This document shows positions 34,571-44,237 of a DNA stretch of 64,000 nt, piece by piece. The notes beneath the pieces are model-generated. The model made no database searches and was not told the DNA's origin. It saw only the letters and a list, made by a program, of their open reading frames with translations. Within the stretch, counting starts at the first letter, position 1. Every line of letters starts with the position of its first letter. The position numbers were made by a program, and so were the translations under genes. The DNA comes from Bog-756 sp963704585. GTDB taxonomy: Bacteria; Actinomycetota; Acidimicrobiia; Acidimicrobiales; RAAP-2. Location of the stretch: the NCBI GenBank assembly GCA_963704585.1, contig OY969919.1, positions 2,666,001 through 2,730,000 of the forward strand, given 5' to 3'.

Positions 34571-34592
34571 GGTCGGCGCGCCGGTGCCGGGT

Positions 34593-35078
34593 TCACCGGC
34601 GGATCCCGACGATCTCGACCGAGAGGGTGCCGCCCGGTGCCGCGTAGCTGACCACGTCGCCCTCGCGGTGTCCCGCGAGGGCCTGACCGAGCGGCGAGCC
34701 CGGCGAGACGACCGACAGGTCGCCCTGCTGCTCCTCGATCGAGCCGACGAAGTACTCGCTCGTGTCGTCCTCGTCGTCGCCCTCGTACCGGAGGGTCACG
34801 ACGGTGCCCGGCCCGACCGCCCCGTCCTCGACGAGGTCGGCCTCGACGACGGTCGAATTCTTGAGCAGGTGCTGGAGCCGCCGGATCCTCGACTCCATCT
34901 TCCCCTGGGCGTCCTTGGCGGCGTGGTAGTCGCCGTTCTCCGACAGGTCGCCGAGCGCGCGGGCGGACTCGATGGCCGACGCGATCTCCACCCGTCCGTG
35001 GGTGGTGAGGTGCTCGAGCTCCGCCTGCAGGCGGTCGTAGGCCTCGCGGGTCAGGTGGGACTCGGTGGTGTCGCTCAC
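34593..35078 (-). CDS. greA: Transcription elongation factor GreA
   Basis: A 161-residue protein from GTG 35078. The N-terminal coiled coil contains LGDLSENGDYHAAKD, whose acidic tip residues insert into the RNA polymerase channel; the C-terminal FKBP-like domain has VSPGSPLGQALAG. It rescues arrested polymerase. TAGCCT ends 8 nt before the GTG, suggesting a near-leaderless start. It precedes leuCD on the same strand. Confidence 0.94.
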   Translation of the reverse strand: MSDTTESHLTREAYDRLQAELEHLTTHGRVEIASAIESARALGDLSENGDYHAAKDAQGKMESRIRRLQHLLKNSTVVEADLVEDGAVGPGTVVTLRYEGDDEDDTSEYFVGSIEEQQGDLSVVSPGSPLGQALAGHREGDVVSYAAPGGTLSVEIVGIRR

Positions 35079-35198
35079 GGCACCCCAGGCTAACGGTTCG
35101 CCGTCGGGTGACGGCACGGCGCCCCGGCCGGTCGGCATGCCCCGTCACGACGCTGCGTGAAATGATCGACGCGACCGCCGGAGCTGAGGGAGGCGTCC

Positions 35199-36329
35199 AT
35201 GGCCGACATCCAGGGGAGCTGGGAGCCGAGGTTCGGGCCCGTCGTGTCCACCTTGGCCGCGAGCCTCGACACGGGCACCGACGTCGGCGCATCGGTGACG
35301 GTGCTCGTCGACGGCGAGCCGGTGGTCGACGTCTGGGGCGGGTTCGCGGACGAGGCGCGAACGGCTGCCTGGGAGCGGGACACCATCACCAACGTCTGGT
35401 CGACGACCAAGACGATGACCTTCCTCTGCGCGCTGATGCTCGCCGACCGCGGCGAGCTCGACTTCCACGCCCCCGTCTCCCGCTACTGGCCGGAGTTCGC
35501 CCAGGCGGGCAAGGAGCACGTCGAGGTCCGCCACCTCATGAGCCACACGGCGGGCCTGCCGGGTTGGACCGAGCCGATGGTGCCGGAGGACCTCGCCGAC
35601 TGGGAGCTGTGCACCTCGCGCCTCGCCGCACAGGAACCCTGGTGGGAGCCGGGCACCTCGTCGGGGTACCACGCGGTCACCCAGGGCTACCTCGTCGGTG
35701 AGGTGGTCCGCCGGATCACCGGGACGTCGATCGGCACCTGGTTCGCGAAGGAGGTCGCCGCACCGCTGGGCGCCGACTTCTTCATCGGCCTGCCCGAGTC
35801 CGAGGACGACCGGGTCTCGCTCGTGATCCCACCGCCCTCCTTCGACCTCGCGGCCCTCCGGCCGCCGAAGATGGTCCTCCGCGTCTTCGCCAACCCACCG
35901 CTCGACGCGACCTACCCGCGCCATGCATGGTGGCGGAGGGCGGAGATCCCGGCCGCGAACGGGCACGGGAACGCCCGCTCGGTGGCGGCCGTGCAGTCGA
36001 TCGTCGCGGGCCGGGGCGCGGCCCGGGGCGTACGGCTCCTCTCGGAGGCCGGGTGCGACCCGATCTTCGAGGAGCAGGCGAACGGGACCGACCGCATCCT
36101 CTCGTGGCCGCTGCGGTTCGGGATGGGGTACGGGCTCCAGTCGGAGATGATGCCCATCGGACCGCGTGCCTGCTACTGGGGTGGGTACGGCGGCTCGCTC
36201 GTGGTCATGGACCAGGACCTCCGCCTCACCGTCTGCTACGTGATGAACCGGATGGAGGGTGGGCTCACCGGCGACCTGCGCGGCGCCAACCTGATGCTCG
36301 CGGCCGCCGGCGCGGCTGCGGGCGGCTGA
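35199..36329 (+). CDS. Beta-lactamase-fold serine hydrolase (EstB-like)
   Basis: A 376-residue penicillin-binding-protein-fold hydrolase. SxxK motif WSTTKTM gives the nucleophile; a YHAVTQG segment sits where the YxN motif is expected, with HTAGLPGW between. No signal sequence is obvious, so a cytoplasmic esterase or peptidase is likelier than a beta-lactamase. A good GAGGGAGG ribosome site precedes the ATG. Confidence 0.82.
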   Translation: MADIQGSWEPRFGPVVSTLAASLDTGTDVGASVTVLVDGEPVVDVWGGFADEARTAAWERDTITNVWSTTKTMTFLCALMLADRGELDFHAPVSRYWPEFAQAGKEHVEVRHLMSHTAGLPGWTEPMVPEDLADWELCTSRLAAQEPWWEPGTSSGYHAVTQGYLVGEVVRRITGTSIGTWFAKEVAAPLGADFFIGLPESEDDRVSLVIPPPSFDLAALRPPKMVLRVFANPPLDATYPRHAWWRRAEIPAANGHGNARSVAAVQSIVAGRGAARGVRLLSEAGCDPIFEEQANGTDRILSWPLRFGMGYGLQSEMMPIGPRACYWGGYGGSLVVMDQDLRLTVCYVMNRMEGGLTGDLRGANLMLAAAGAAAGG

Positions 36330-36362
36330 GCGGCCGGCTCGCCGACACACAGGGGCGGTCCG

Positions 36363-37472
36363 GTGGAGGAGATGCCCGGACGGGAGGGGAACCCGAGAGC
36401 CCACTCGTTCGAGGCCCAGTTCGAAGAGGCGCAGGAGCGACCGTTCCCGTGGAAGGGGCTCGTCAAGCGCTCGATCGTCATCGGCATCACCGGCATCGCG
36501 CTGTACCTCGTGGCGCCCAGTGTGCTCGCGGTCTTCCACGCCTGGCCGCGGCTCGTCACCCTCAACCTGCTCTGGTTCATCCCGGCGGTCGTGGCCGAGG
36601 GCGGCCACTTCGCGTGCACGTTCGCGCTGCAGCGCATCGCGCTGCGGACCAAGGGGTGGTTCGCGGTGGTCACCGCACAGCTCGCCGGCAACTCGATCTC
36701 GCTGATCGTGCCGGGCGGCGCGGCGGCCGGCGCGGCCGTGCAGTTCCGCATGCTGGCGGTGAGCGGCATGGACTCGACCGAGGCGGTGAGCGGGCTCACC
36801 GCGTTCTCCTTCCTCGGGATCGGCGGACTGCTCGCGCTGCCGGTCTTCGTCCTGCCGGTCGTGCTCTTCGGGGCGCCGGTCGCACGCGGGCTCACCGACG
36901 CGGCCGTCGTCGGTGCGATCGGCTTCGTCCTCTTCGTCGGCTTCGGGGTCGCGGTCATGGCCACCGACGGCCCGCTCGAGCTCGCCGGCCGCACCGCGCA
37001 GTCGCTCCACAACCGCTTCCTCCGCAAGCGCGAGCCGGTCAGCGGGCTGGCCGAGCGGTTGATCGAGCAGCGCGACCTCATCGGCCGGGTGCTCGGGCAG
37101 CAGTGGTGGCGCGCGGCGCTGTTGTCCGCGGGACGCCTCGGCCTCGACTTCCTCTGCCTGCTCTGCTGCGTGCGGGCGGTCGGCAGCCATCCCCGCCCGT
37201 CGCTCATCCTCCTCGCCTACGCGGTGGCCGGCGTCATCGGGCTCCTGCCGATCACGCCCGGCGGCCTCGGGATCGTGGAGGCGAGCCTCACCGGGCTCCT
37301 CATCGCGGCCGGCCTCGACGGCGCGCAGGCGGTCCTGGCCACGCTCGCCTACCGGCTCGCGTCGTACTGGCTGCCGATGATGGCCGGGCCGGTCGCCTAC
37401 CTCGCGTTCCGCGTCCGGTACCGGACCTCGGGCTCGTCCCCGCCCGGGCGCGTCGAGCCCTCGCCGACCTGA
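36363..37472 (+). CDS. Lysylphosphatidylglycerol-synthase-type flippase membrane protein
   Basis: A 369-residue protein with about eight hydrophobic segments and the PGGxxxG-like pattern (IVPGGAAAGAAVQFR, TPGGLGIVEASL) of the UPF0104/LPG synthase TM family. It lacks the soluble synthase domain, so it is likely a flippase-like or lipid-handling protein. GTG 36363 has AGGGGCGG before it; an ATG at 36372 is another option. It follows the hydrolase by 33 nt. Confidence 0.75.
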   Translation: MEEMPGREGNPRAHSFEAQFEEAQERPFPWKGLVKRSIVIGITGIALYLVAPSVLAVFHAWPRLVTLNLLWFIPAVVAEGGHFACTFALQRIALRTKGWFAVVTAQLAGNSISLIVPGGAAAGAAVQFRMLAVSGMDSTEAVSGLTAFSFLGIGGLLALPVFVLPVVLFGAPVARGLTDAAVVGAIGFVLFVGFGVAVMATDGPLELAGRTAQSLHNRFLRKREPVSGLAERLIEQRDLIGRVLGQQWWRAALLSAGRLGLDFLCLLCCVRAVGSHPRPSLILLAYAVAGVIGLLPITPGGLGIVEASLTGLLIAAGLDGAQAVLATLAYRLASYWLPMMAGPVAYLAFRVRYRTSGSSPPGRVEPSPT

Positions 37473-37491
37473 GCGGCGCCGGCCCGGCCGG

Positions 37492-39100
37492 TCAGCGGAG
37501 GTCGACCTCCCCCGAGCCGGTGAGCGTGCCGAGTCGGCCGCACCCCTCCTCGGTCACCAGGACGGTGAGCTGGTCGGGGTCGGTGACGGTCGCCCAGGCG
37601 CGGAGCGCGTCCGTCGTGCGGCAGGCGACGACCGCCCGTTCCGGTGTGCCGTCGCGTCGGTACGTCACCGTGTAGGTCTCGACGGTCACCTCGCCCTCCG
37701 CGTCCGCATCCGGGGTGCACTGGGGGAGTGCCGCGATCGCGGCCTGCGGCTCGGCACGCAGGAACCCGCCCGCCTCTTCGACCGCGGTGCCCTCCGGAAG
37801 CTCGTCGCGTCGCACGCCGAGGCTCGGGCGGCTCGGTCCCGTAGAGGCAGACGCTGTGCTTCGTGAGGTACCAGCCGACGCCGGTGAGCAGCCCGGTCGT
37901 CCCGGGGTCGTCGCGCAGCGCTCCGACCATCGCGGCGAGCGAGTGCGCGGTGTAGTTGTTGCCGGGACCACCGCCGAAGGTGAGCCCGCCGGTCACGGTC
38001 AGCGGGCGCGACGGTTCGTCGACGGAGAGACCGAGCTCCGCGGCGGCGATCTGGACCGCGGCGGGGAAGCAGGAGTAGAGGTCGAGGTGCGCGACCTCCT
38101 CGACGGCCGTGCCGCCGAGGGCGAGCGTCGACGCGCCGGCCAGACGGATGGCCGGTGACGAGTGGAAGTCCGCGCGGTGGGAGAGGAACCAGTGGTCCTC
38201 CGCGTCCGCGCCGGCGAGCGGGAACACCCACCGGTCGCGCGGGACGCCGGCCGCGTCGGCCGCGGAGGCGGAGGCGAGGACGATCGCGGCGCCCTGGTCG
38301 ACCTGCATGTTGGCCGTCAGCAGCTTCGTGTAGGGGTAGGAGACCATCCGGTTGGCCTCGCCGACCTCGGTGATCTCGTCGGCGGTCCGCGGTGCGCGCA
38401 GCCAGGCGTGCGGGTTGGTCGCCGCGACCTCCGAGAACCTCGACCAGAGGGTGCCGAGCCGGTGCCGGTGCCGCTCGAGGCCGTGGCCCGCCTCGGCTCG
38501 GAGGGCGTTCTCGAAGAGCGGGTAGACGTCGACCGGCAGGTCGAGACCGCACGCCTCCTCCGCCTCCGTCGTCGGGCGTCGCTCGCCGCCGAACACCTCG
38601 GGGGCGGGGGTACCCGCGGGCTGCAGCGTCCAGGGCAGGGTCGGCCGTTCGGGGTGCCGGCGCGCGGCCGCCTGGGTGTAGACGCAGTCGGCGCCGACCA
38701 CGACGGCCACCTCGAGCTCGCCGCGCCCGATGGCGAGCGCGATCGCGTTGACCAGCCGCTGCACGTTGTCTCCGCCGACGCTCGTCACGAGGAGCCGGTC
38801 CGGCTCGATCCCGAGCCCGTCGGCGACCAGCGTCGCCGGATTGGCGTACTCCCAGCTGAGCGGTCGCGAGACCGCCAGCAGCCCGGCACGTGCGAGCAGG
38901 GCCCGACCGGCCGGGGCGCGACCGCCCCGGGGCGCCCCGTCGCAGTCCTCGACCGCCGCGTCCACCGCCTCCACCATGAGGGCGACCGGCTCCGGTCGGT
39001 GCGCGAGGCTGCCCTCGCCCTCGGTGTGCGGGCGGTTGGTGACCTGGCCGACGCCGACGACGACCGGCGTGGTGTCCCGAGTGCCCCTCGTCGTCCCCAT
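37492..39100 (-). pseudogene. Thiolase-like protein type 1, one apparent frameshift
   Basis: The N-terminal ~420 residues are thiolase-fold: TTPVVVGVGQVTNR, then GGLTFGGGPGNNYTAHSLAAM near the C-terminal catalytic region. The usual first catalytic Cys is replaced by SVGGDNVQ, as in non-catalytic actinobacterial thiolase-like proteins. In another frame, an OB-like C-terminal domain (GRLGTLTGSGEVDLR at the end) follows; one extra base around 37838-37848 would join them. TAGAAT lies just upstream, giving a near-leaderless start. Function is probably acyl-CoA or sterol-related binding. Confidence 0.7.
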
Positions 39101-39110
39101 GAGCCCAGGG

Positions 39111-39150
39111 ATTCTACCGTCGGAACCGCCCCATCCCCCCTCGGTACACT
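39111..39150. promoter_or_regulatory. Divergent -10 boxes for the thiolase-like gene and rpiB
   Basis: TAGAAT on the minus strand (plus-strand 39111-39116) lies 10 nt before the thiolase-like ATG; TACACT at 39145-39150 lies 6 nt before the rpiB ATG. Both imply very short or absent 5' leaders. Confidence 0.55.
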
Positions 39151-39156
39151 CGGGAG

Positions 39157-39630
39157 ATGCGCATCGCGGTCGGTTCGGACCACGCGGGCTACGCCCTCAA
39201 GACCACCCTCGCCAAGCACCTCGCCGACCAGGGCCACCAGGTCGTCGACCTCGGAACCGACCGCCCGGACGAGCCGGTCGACTACCCCGGGTACGGCATC
39301 GCGGTCGGGCGGGCGGTCGTCGAGCGGAAGGCGGAGCGCGGGATCTGCGTCTGCGGCACCGGCATCGGCATCGCCATCGCGGCCAACAAGGTCGTCGGGG
39401 TTCGTGCGGCCGTCGTCCACGACGTGACGACGGCCTCGCTCGCGCGGCGGCACAACGACGCCAACGTGCTCTGTCTCGGCGGGCGCACGACGGGCCTTGC
39501 CGAGGCGCTCGACGCGGTCGACACCTTCTGCGCCACGGCCTTCGAGGGTGGCCGGCACCACCGCCGCCTCGAGGAGCTCGCCTCGTACGAGCGGGAGCGC
39601 GACCGGGGCGCCGGGGCGGTGGTCCCGTGA
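39157..39630 (+). CDS. rpiB: Ribose-5-phosphate isomerase B
   Basis: A 157-residue enzyme interconverting ribose 5-phosphate and ribulose 5-phosphate. The start IAVGSDHAGYALK and the later GICVCGTGIGIAIAANK, with the active-site Cys, identify RpiB. TACACT just upstream suggests leaderless translation. It overlaps glyA by 4 nt. Confidence 0.94.
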   Translation: MRIAVGSDHAGYALKTTLAKHLADQGHQVVDLGTDRPDEPVDYPGYGIAVGRAVVERKAERGICVCGTGIGIAIAANKVVGVRAAVVHDVTTASLARRHNDANVLCLGGRTTGLAEALDAVDTFCATAFEGGRHHRRLEELASYERERDRGAGAVVP

Positions 39631-40931
39631 CCGGAACGCCCGTGGCGACGCCGTTCGACCGGTGGCTGGTCAGCGATCCCGAGGTCGCCGGCCTCCTCGG
39701 GGACGAGGCCGAGCGGCAGTCGACGACGCTCCAGCTCATCGCGTCGGAGAACTTCACCTCGCCGGCCGTGCTCGCCGCGAGCGGGTCGATCCTCACCAAC
39801 AAGTACGCCGAGGGCTACCCGGGCCGCCGCTACTACGGCGGCAACCAGGTCATCGACCGTGTCGAGGACCTGGCCCGTGATCGGCTCACCGCGCTCTTCG
39901 GGGCCGAGCACGCCAACGTCCAGCCGCACGCCGGCGCGACGGCCAACCTGGCCGTCTACCAGGCGCTCCTCGAGCCCGGCGACACCGTCCTCGCCATGCG
40001 GCTCGACCAGGGCGGTCACCTGACCCACGGCTCGCCGGCGAGCATCACCTCGAAGATCTGGCGGTTCGTCGCCTACGGCGTCTCGCCCGCGTCCGACGAC
40101 CCCGACAAGCCCGGCGAGATCATCGACTTCGACCAGGTCGCGGACGTCGCGCGTCGCGAGCGGCCCAGGCTCATCGTCGCCGGGTCGACCGCGTACGCCC
40201 GCATCATCGACCCGCTGCCCTTCCGCGAGATCGCCGACTCGGTCGGCGCGCGCTTCATGTTCGACGCGGCCCACCCTGCGGGGCTCATCGCGGGCGGCGT
40301 CCACCCCTCCCCGGTCGGCGTCGCGGACGTGGTGACCCTCACCACCCACAAGACGCTTCGCGGGCCGCGCGGCGGCGCGATCCTGACGACCTCGGAGCTC
40401 GCCAAGGCGATCGACAGTGCGGTCTTCCCGGGGCTGCAGGGCGGACCGCTCGAGCACGTGATCGCCGCCAAGGCGGTCGCCTTCGCCGAGGCCGCCCGTC
40501 CCGAGTTCCGGTCCTACGCCGTCCAGGTGGTGGCCAACGCGGCGGCGCTGGCCGGGTCGCTCGCCGAGGAGGGCTTCCGCCTGGTGTCGGGGGGGACCGA
40601 CAACCACCAGGTCCTCGTCGACCTCCGCTCCTTCGACGCGGAGCTGACCGGCAAGGTCGCCCAGGAGGTCCTCGACCGTGCGGGCATCACCTGCAACCGC
40701 AACACGATCCCCGACGATCCGCGCTCACCGTTCGTGACCTCGGGCCTCCGGCTCGGATCGGCCGCCCAGACGACCGCGGGCATGGGCACCGGCGAGCTGG
40801 GCACCGTCGGGACGTTCATCGGCCGCGCGCTGCGGGCCCGCGAGGACGAGGCGGAGCTCGGAAGGATCCGTGCCGAGGTGCGCGAGCTGTGCTCGGGCTT
40901 CCCGCCGTACCCGACGCTGACGTCGGCGTGA
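39627..40931 (+). CDS. glyA: Serine hydroxymethyltransferase
   Basis: A 434-residue PLP enzyme making glycine and methylene-tetrahydrofolate from serine. LQLIASENFTSPAVL, NKYAEGYPGRRYYGG and the PLP-lysine segment THKTLRGPRGG are all visible. Its GTG overlaps the rpiB stop, a common pairing in actinobacteria. It links to the serine genes at the start of the window. Confidence 0.96.
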   Translation: MTGTPVATPFDRWLVSDPEVAGLLGDEAERQSTTLQLIASENFTSPAVLAASGSILTNKYAEGYPGRRYYGGNQVIDRVEDLARDRLTALFGAEHANVQPHAGATANLAVYQALLEPGDTVLAMRLDQGGHLTHGSPASITSKIWRFVAYGVSPASDDPDKPGEIIDFDQVADVARRERPRLIVAGSTAYARIIDPLPFREIADSVGARFMFDAAHPAGLIAGGVHPSPVGVADVVTLTTHKTLRGPRGGAILTTSELAKAIDSAVFPGLQGGPLEHVIAAKAVAFAEAARPEFRSYAVQVVANAAALAGSLAEEGFRLVSGGTDNHQVLVDLRSFDAELTGKVAQEVLDRAGITCNRNTIPDDPRSPFVTSGLRLGSAAQTTAGMGTGELGTVGTFIGRALRAREDEAELGRIRAEVRELCSGFPPYPTLTSA

Positions 40932-40950
40932 GCCCGGAGCGGGGGCACCG

Positions 40951-42342
40951 GTGAGCGCCGGGGTCCCGCTCAACTGGTACGGCGTCGTCCTGGTGGTGGC
41001 CGCGGCGTCGTCGTGGCTGCTCACCTTCCCGGCGCGCCGGCTCGCGATGCAGGTCGGCTACGTCGCCCAGCCCGACGAGCGGAAGGTCCACCAGCGGGTG
41101 ACCCCCGAGGCCGGCGGCGTCGCGATGTTCGTCGCGATGCTCGTCGCCTGGGCGGTGGCCGCGTCAGTTCCGGCGCTCGCGCCGCTCTTCCGGGGCTCCT
41201 CCGAGCCGGTCGGCCTCCTGCTCGGCGCGGCCGCGATCATGGTCGTCGGGATCATCGACGACGTGCGCGACATGTCGGCGCCGGCGAAGGTCGCCGGTCA
41301 GGTGCTCGCCGCGTCGATCCTCTGCTTCCTCGGGGTGACCTGGTACCAGTTCAAGATCCCCCTCGCCGGGGTCGTGCAGCTGTCGCCGGAGTGGACCCCG
41401 CTGCTCACCGCGTTGTGGGTGATCGCGATCACCAACGCGGTCAACCTCATCGACGGGCTCGACGGACTCGCGGCCGGTGTCGTCGCCATCGCCTCGGGCG
41501 CGCTCGCCGTCTACGGACTCCACCTCCAGTACCTGGGCAGCCTGCCGAACGACAACATCGGCCCGCTCGTCGCGGTGGTGACCTGCGGAATCGCGCTCGG
41601 CTTCCTCCCGCACAACTTCCATCCCGCCCGGATCTTCATGGGGGACGGCGGAGCCATGCTGCTCGGGCTCCTCATGGCCGCCTCGACGATGCTGATCGGC
41701 GGCCGGTGGGCCGACACCGTGAGCGCAGGTGGCCTCTCGGTCCGCAGCGGCCAGACCTACTTCTTCTTCGCCCCCCTCTTCATCCCGTTCTTCATCCTCG
41801 GCGTCCCGATGGTCGACATGGCCTTCGCCTTCGTGCGGCGCACGGCCAACCGGACCGGCTTCTCGACTCCCGACAAGAACCACCTCCACCACCGGCTGCT
41901 CCGGCTGGGCCACGGCCATCGTCGCAGCGTCCTCATCCTCTGGGCCTGGACGGCCCTGCTCTCCGGGTTCATCCTCTTCCCGCTCTACATCTCGAGCGTG
42001 AACGCGGTGATCCCCTTCGGCGTCCTCGCCCTGGGCGTGGTGCTCTACACGCTCTTCCACCCCGGGCTCCGCAAGGCCACCGAGGTCGAGCCGGGGATCG
42101 AGGCGGCCGAGGGGATCCCGACGGCCCGCAGCAGCGGTGCCCCGGTGGCGCCCCAGGCCGACCCGGTGGTGCCCCAGGCCGCCCGGCAGGTGGCTCCGAT
42201 CGAGGTCGCGACCGGCGGCCCGGGTCCGGTCGCGCCGGAGACGGAGGCGCCGCCGCTGTCGCAGCGGGGGGTCCTCGGCGTCGACGCGCCGGCCAGGTCG
42301 GACGGGGTCCGGGCGCGGGCCCGACCGGCTGCCGAACTGTGA
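40951..42342 (+). CDS. WecA/TagO-type undecaprenyl-phosphate sugar-phosphate transferase
   Basis: A 463-residue membrane protein with about ten or eleven helices. Family motifs: IIDDVRDM (magnesium), NLIDGLDGLAAG, FMGDGGAMLLG and HHRLLRLGHGHRRS. It would transfer GlcNAc- or similar sugar-1-phosphate to undecaprenyl phosphate, starting cell-wall polymer synthesis. The last ~100 residues are a disordered Pro/Ala-rich tail. The position before the ATP synthase genes is typical of actinobacteria. GTG start. Confidence 0.88.
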   Translation: MSAGVPLNWYGVVLVVAAASSWLLTFPARRLAMQVGYVAQPDERKVHQRVTPEAGGVAMFVAMLVAWAVAASVPALAPLFRGSSEPVGLLLGAAAIMVVGIIDDVRDMSAPAKVAGQVLAASILCFLGVTWYQFKIPLAGVVQLSPEWTPLLTALWVIAITNAVNLIDGLDGLAAGVVAIASGALAVYGLHLQYLGSLPNDNIGPLVAVVTCGIALGFLPHNFHPARIFMGDGGAMLLGLLMAASTMLIGGRWADTVSAGGLSVRSGQTYFFFAPLFIPFFILGVPMVDMAFAFVRRTANRTGFSTPDKNHLHHRLLRLGHGHRRSVLILWAWTALLSGFILFPLYISSVNAVIPFGVLALGVVLYTLFHPGLRKATEVEPGIEAAEGIPTARSSGAPVAPQADPVVPQAARQVAPIEVATGGPGPVAPETEAPPLSQRGVLGVDAPARSDGVRARARPAAEL

Positions 42343-42363
42343 ACGCCGTGTTTCCGGCGTTTT
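42342..42363 (+). terminator. Intrinsic terminator after the WecA-type gene
   Basis: Stem AACGCCG / CGGCGTT with loop TGTTTC and a TTTT tract at 42360-42363. It separates this gene from the ATP synthase operon. Confidence 0.6.
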
Positions 42364-42543
42364 GCCGCCCGAGCCGCCGGGATGCGATGATGCTGCCCGT
42401 GCATGGCAGTCCTGCAGCCCGTCGTGCGGGCGCTCGTCCAGGTCGCGGTCGGCCCTCCGACGGCACCCGGACCACTGCGTGATCTCGGGATCGATTCGTG
42501 ACGCACCGAACCTTTCCACCCCCTGACCCGGCACGGCCCGAGC

Positions 42544-42789
42544 ATGGAACCGCACGCCCCGCACGAGCCGGAGCAGACTCCCCCGGAGGAGCCGGGTCTC
42601 GGCCCCGGAGCGATCGCCTTCCTGACCCTCGGCGTCACCTGGGCGGCCCTGCTCGTGGCCGGGGGCGTGCTCGGCGCGCTGCTCGACGCGTGGGCGCACA
42701 CCAGCCCGCTCTTCACGCTGCTCGGAGTGGCGTTCGGCATCGGGGTCGCGGTCGCGATGACCGTGGTGCGCGTCCGCAAGTACCTCTAG
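42544..42789 (+). CDS. AtpZ-like small membrane protein
   Basis: An 81-residue protein with a Pro-rich soluble start and two hydrophobic helices (LGVTWAALLVAGGVLGALL and LLGVAFGIGVAVAM), ending in a basic VRVRKYL. The shape and its place before atpI and atpB fit AtpZ/AtpI proteins that help assemble the c-ring or carry magnesium. Confidence 0.65.
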   Translation: MEPHAPHEPEQTPPEEPGLGPGAIAFLTLGVTWAALLVAGGVLGALLDAWAHTSPLFTLLGVAFGIGVAVAMTVVRVRKYL

Positions 42790-42845
42790 GCCCGGTCCGC
42801 GTCCCCACGCGTCCGGAGCCCGCGACCGCGCGCCTAGGATAAGTG

Positions 42846-43346
42846 GTGTTCGCACATTTCTCGCTGCCGAACGTTTCCGACGTCGCCCGTCGGACCCTCT
42901 CCGCCACGTTGATCGTCGGGATCGCCGCGCTCGTCGGCACCATCGCCTTCGGCCATAGCCTGCTCGGCGTCGGCGCCTGCATGGGCCTCGGGCTCGGCAC
43001 GCTCAACTTCCGGATGATCGGCAATTCGGTCGCCAAGGTGAGCGAGCGCGAGGACGGCAACACCCGCCGGCCGCTCGCCCTCAACACGATGGGCCGGATG
43101 GGGATCATCACGGTGGTCGCACTCGGCCTCCTCTTCATCTCGCCGAGCCTCGGGTTCGGGCTGCTCGTGGGGCTCGCCGTCTTCCAGGTGATCCTCCTCG
43201 CCAACGTCGCCCGCTCGATGGCCAAGGCCGGGCCGATGACGTCGGTCGACGACGTGATCAACGCGAACGTCGTCGACGACGACCGCGCCGACCAGGGCGG
43301 ACCCCGCGCGCTCGGGAGCGGCGACGAGCGACCGGGAGGGGCGTGA
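42846..43346 (+). CDS. atpI: ATP synthase protein I (AtpI-like)
   Basis: A 166-residue protein with about four helices. Two adjacent GTGs at 42843 and 42846 are possible starts; TAGGAT at 42835-42840 would start transcription right there, favouring leaderless translation at 42846. It lies 4 nt before atpB. Assigned by position and membrane shape. Confidence 0.65.
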   Translation: MFAHFSLPNVSDVARRTLSATLIVGIAALVGTIAFGHSLLGVGACMGLGLGTLNFRMIGNSVAKVSEREDGNTRRPLALNTMGRMGIITVVALGLLFISPSLGFGLLVGLAVFQVILLANVARSMAKAGPMTSVDDVINANVVDDDRADQGGPRALGSGDERPGGA

Positions 43347-43350
43347 GCCC

Positions 43351-44154
43351 GTGCTGCTCGGATCCCATCTGCTCAGCGCGCCCCTGCTCGCCGACATCAG
43401 CGTCGGAGAGCACCCCCAGGTCCAGTTCCTCGGCCTGACCATCGACATCGACACGGTCTGGGCGACGATCATCGCCGGTCTGGTCGTCGTCGCCCTCGGC
43501 CTGATCCTCCGCGCGCGGGCGACGAGCGGGGTGCCCGGCAAGTTCCAGCTCGCCTGGGAGATGGGTGTCGGCGCGGTGCAGAAGCAGGTCGACGAGTCGA
43601 TCGGTCCGCGAGGGGCGAAGGTCGTCCCGCTCGCGGTCACGCTCTTCGTCTTCATCTTCACCTGCAACCTCTTCGAGGTGCTCGGGATCGGTTCCCGCTA
43701 CGAGCTCCTGCCGGCGCCGACCAGCGACATCAACCTGCCGCTCGCGATGGCGCTCTACGTCTTCGTGCTCGTCGAGGTCGCCGCGATGCGGAACCGGGGA
43801 TTCATCGGCTACCTCCGGCACTTCGTCACGCAGCCCTTCGTCGGAAAGCGCCTCCGCGGGAAGGTCGCGTACTTCCCGGTCAACCTCTTCATGAACGTGG
43901 TCGACGAGATCATCAAGCCGATCACCCTGACCCTCCGGCTCTTCGGGAACCTGCTGGCCGGCGGCCTCATGCTGTCCCTCCTCGCGGCGCTGGTCATCTG
44001 GCGGCTCGGGCCGGTCCCGCTCGGCGGCCTGCTCACGGTGCCACTGACGCTCGTCTGGAAGCTCTTCGACATGGCGATCGGGGCGATCCAGGCGTTCATC
44101 TTCGCCCTGCTCACGATCCTCTACTTCGACACCGCCATGGCCGAGGAGCACTGA
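43351..44154 (+). CDS. atpB: ATP synthase Fo subunit a
   Basis: A 267-residue stator subunit of the proton channel with about five or six helices. The essential Arg lies in LTLRLFGNLLAGG, the strongest subunit-a signature. GTG start. First core gene of the Fo-F1 operon. Confidence 0.94.
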   Translation: MLLGSHLLSAPLLADISVGEHPQVQFLGLTIDIDTVWATIIAGLVVVALGLILRARATSGVPGKFQLAWEMGVGAVQKQVDESIGPRGAKVVPLAVTLFVFIFTCNLFEVLGIGSRYELLPAPTSDINLPLAMALYVFVLVEVAAMRNRGFIGYLRHFVTQPFVGKRLRGKVAYFPVNLFMNVVDEIIKPITLTLRLFGNLLAGGLMLSLLAALVIWRLGPVPLGGLLTVPLTLVWKLFDMAIGAIQAFIFALLTILYFDTAMAEEH

Positions 44155-44237
44155 GCCGGCGGCCGCCCGCAGCGATCTTCACCCGTCCCAACGACCCGAC
44201 CGAACGACCCAACAGCAGAACAAAAGGAGAACCTCGG

